Source of the DNA: an uncultured Caulobacteraceae bacterium
Lineage (GTDB): Bacteria; Pseudomonadota; Alphaproteobacteria; Caulobacterales; Caulobacteraceae
Assembly: GCA_903884915.1 (NCBI GenBank)
Contig: CAISGS010000191.1
Coordinates: forward strand, 1-15,743
Direction: 5' to 3'
DNA: 15,743 bases
Positions 14,717 to 15,743 of the stretch are shown here, piece after piece (positions within the stretch are counted from its first letter, which is position 1; each line of letters opens with the position of its first letter). The translations under genes and the position numbers were made by a program. A model generated the notes under the pieces. The model was given only the letters and a program-made list of their open reading frames with translations, was not told the origin of the DNA and did no database searches.

Positions 14717-15544
14717 GTGTCGATTGGCGTTAACAATAATCAAGCCGCCTTGATCGCGCTCCAGAACCTTAATCGGACTCAGGATGAGCTGACGGGTGCG
14801 CAAAAGCGTATCAGCACAGGCCTGGCCGTTAACGACGCCAAGGACAACGCATCAGTCTGGTCGATGGCTCAAAAGCAGCGTGGCGATATCGGTGCTTTAA
14901 GCGCCGTGAAGATGAGCTTGGACCGTGCCAGTTCGATCGGCAATGTGTCCATGATTGCAGGAACGTCGATCTCTGATCTGTTGGTGCAGATGAAAGAGAA
15001 GGTCACGGCGGCGATGGACACGTCCATCGATACCGTCTCGCGTACCGCATTGAACAATGATTTCAGAGCATTGTTGAAGCAGATTAAATCAACGGCTGAT
15101 AATGCCACCTTTGATGGCGCGAACATTTTGGATGGAAACGCAACCGGAATTGCCTTTTTGTCCAATGCGGGTGCGACTTCTACCATCACGCTCGCCGCTC
15201 AAAACATGACGGTTGGTGGAGCGAACATAACGTTCAGTTCAGGCTCTACGATCCTGACTGCAACGCTTGCGTCCGCCGTGATGACCAAGCTGGCGACCTC
15301 GCTGATCAATGTAAACAGTTCCATGGGCAGCATGGGCGCTCAGGTCCGTCAGATCGAAGCTCACAATGTGTTCGTCTCGAAGCTCTCGGACGCCTTGGAA
15401 ACGGGGATAAGTCGCCTGGTAGACGCGGATATGGCCAAGGAAAGCGCGCGTCTACAAGCTTTGAACGTCAAGCAGCAGCTTGGGGCTCAGTCCCTGTCGA
15501 TCGCGAACCAAGCACCCCAGATCGTCTTGAAGCTCTTCCAGTAA
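14717..15544 (+). CDS. Flagellin (second copy)
   Basis: A 275-residue flagellin paralogous to the upstream copy. The start SIGVNNNQAALIALQNLNRT and the end SRLVDADMAKESARLQALNVKQQLGAQSLSIANQ are the conserved D0/D1 helices; the centre (about 140-195) again is short and rich in Ser, Thr and Ala. By eye the ends match the first copy closely while the middle differs strongly, which suggests an old duplication or separate subfamilies. It begins with GTG; AGGGG lies about 9 nt before it. The 211-nt upstream gap contains a structured leader, so separate control from flagellin 1 is likely. The C-terminal end (IVLKLFQ) is a typical flagellin end. Confidence 0.95.
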   Translation: MSIGVNNNQAALIALQNLNRTQDELTGAQKRISTGLAVNDAKDNASVWSMAQKQRGDIGALSAVKMSLDRASSIGNVSMIAGTSISDLLVQMKEKVTAAMDTSIDTVSRTALNNDFRALLKQIKSTADNATFDGANILDGNATGIAFLSNAGATSTITLAAQNMTVGGANITFSSGSTILTATLASAVMTKLATSLINVNSSMGSMGAQVRQIEAHNVFVSKLSDALETGISRLVDADMAKESARLQALNVKQQLGAQSLSIANQAPQIVLKLFQ

Positions 15545-15612
15545 TTGGACGGACTGGGCCTTTGACCCTAAGGTGAGTGTTCCTCAGCCTCAAGGTCATT
15601 AAAGTCATCGCC

Positions 15613-15743
15613 ATGGTCGAGCTCAAACCTGCATCCGAAACAGATCGCCAACGCCTTTTCGATTGGCGCATTGATCCAGGTGTCGATCGCTGGATGAGTG
15701 ACGCCGCTGCGCCCGATTGGGATCTCCATAACTATTGGTTTAA
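15613..15743 (+). CDS. flmH: FlmH/PseH-like GNAT acetyltransferase, cut by the window end
   Basis: Only the first 43 codons are present. They read VELKPASETDRQRLFDWR, then IDPGVDRWM and a HNYWF at the edge. A start of the form L-x-P-x-x-x-x-D-x-x-x-L-x-x-W-R-x-D-P-x-V-x-x-W-M is typical of the GNAT enzymes PseH/FlmH, which acetylate the 4-amino group of a UDP sugar on the way to pseudaminic acid, the flagellin glycan precursor. Location directly after two flagellin genes and near flmG supports this. No clear ribosome binding site precedes the ATG; a GTG at 15577 is in frame too. It begins 68 nt after flagellin 2 with no convincing terminator between, so read-through is possible. Confidence 0.7.
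   Translation, partial: MVELKPASETDRQRLFDWRIDPGVDRWMSDAAAPDWDLHNYWF

Noticed and set aside
1..15743. Mobile elements, CRISPR arrays, tRNA genes, defence or toxin-antitoxin systems
   Set aside because: No transposase, integrase, regular repeat array, tRNA cloverleaf or recognisable toxin/antitoxin protein was found; the gene content looks like chromosomal core.

Overview
The window looks like chromosome of a stalked or swarming alphaproteobacterium of the order Caulobacterales (Caulobacter, Asticcacaulis, Brevundimonas or Phenylobacterium-like). The main reason is the right-hand flagellar block: an FlmG-type TPR glycosyltransferase, FlbT, FlaF, two short (about 275 residue) flagellins and the start of a PseH/FlmH-type acetyltransferase, a set typical of that group. 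GC is fairly high with Shine-Dalgarno-led genes, and it falls visibly in the flagellar intergenic regions. No insertion sequence, phage gene, tRNA, rRNA or CRISPR array was seen, and no stretch over 300 bases lacks a gene.

Left part (1-3640): an EamA-type exporter (+) converges with a FabH-like ketoacyl-ACP synthase III (-), their stop codons sharing one CTAG. Divergent from the synthase is a two-gene unit (+): a small membrane-anchored protein of unknown function, then a di-iron fatty acid hydroxylase/sterol desaturase family membrane enzyme, joined by a TAATG overlap. The lipid theme of these neighbours is suggestive only.

Middle (3644-10040): a TonB-dependent outer membrane receptor (-) with no recognisable substrate gene beside it; an HD-domain phosphohydrolase followed by a Nudix/winged-helix regulator of the NrtR/NadQ type (-), probably one transcript; divergently, a tandem universal stress protein plus a conserved 126-residue protein of unknown function (+); and a MoxR AAA+ ATPase (-) closed by a clear intrinsic terminator at 9105-9141.

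Right part (10215-15743): flmG (-) diverges from flbT-flaF (+, 41 nt overlap), followed by flagellin 1, a small FlaG-like gene, flagellin 2 and the truncated flmH-like gene. By analogy with Caulobacter, FlbT and FlaF control flagellin translation and export, FlmG glycosylates flagellin with a nonulosonic acid sugar, and FlmH acetylates a sugar precursor. Both flagellin leaders carry inverted repeats that could be regulatory. Most of the window is ordinary core genome. The parts most worth a second look are the FlaG-like gene between the flagellins, the flagellin leader structures, and the HD plus Nudix-regulator pair.
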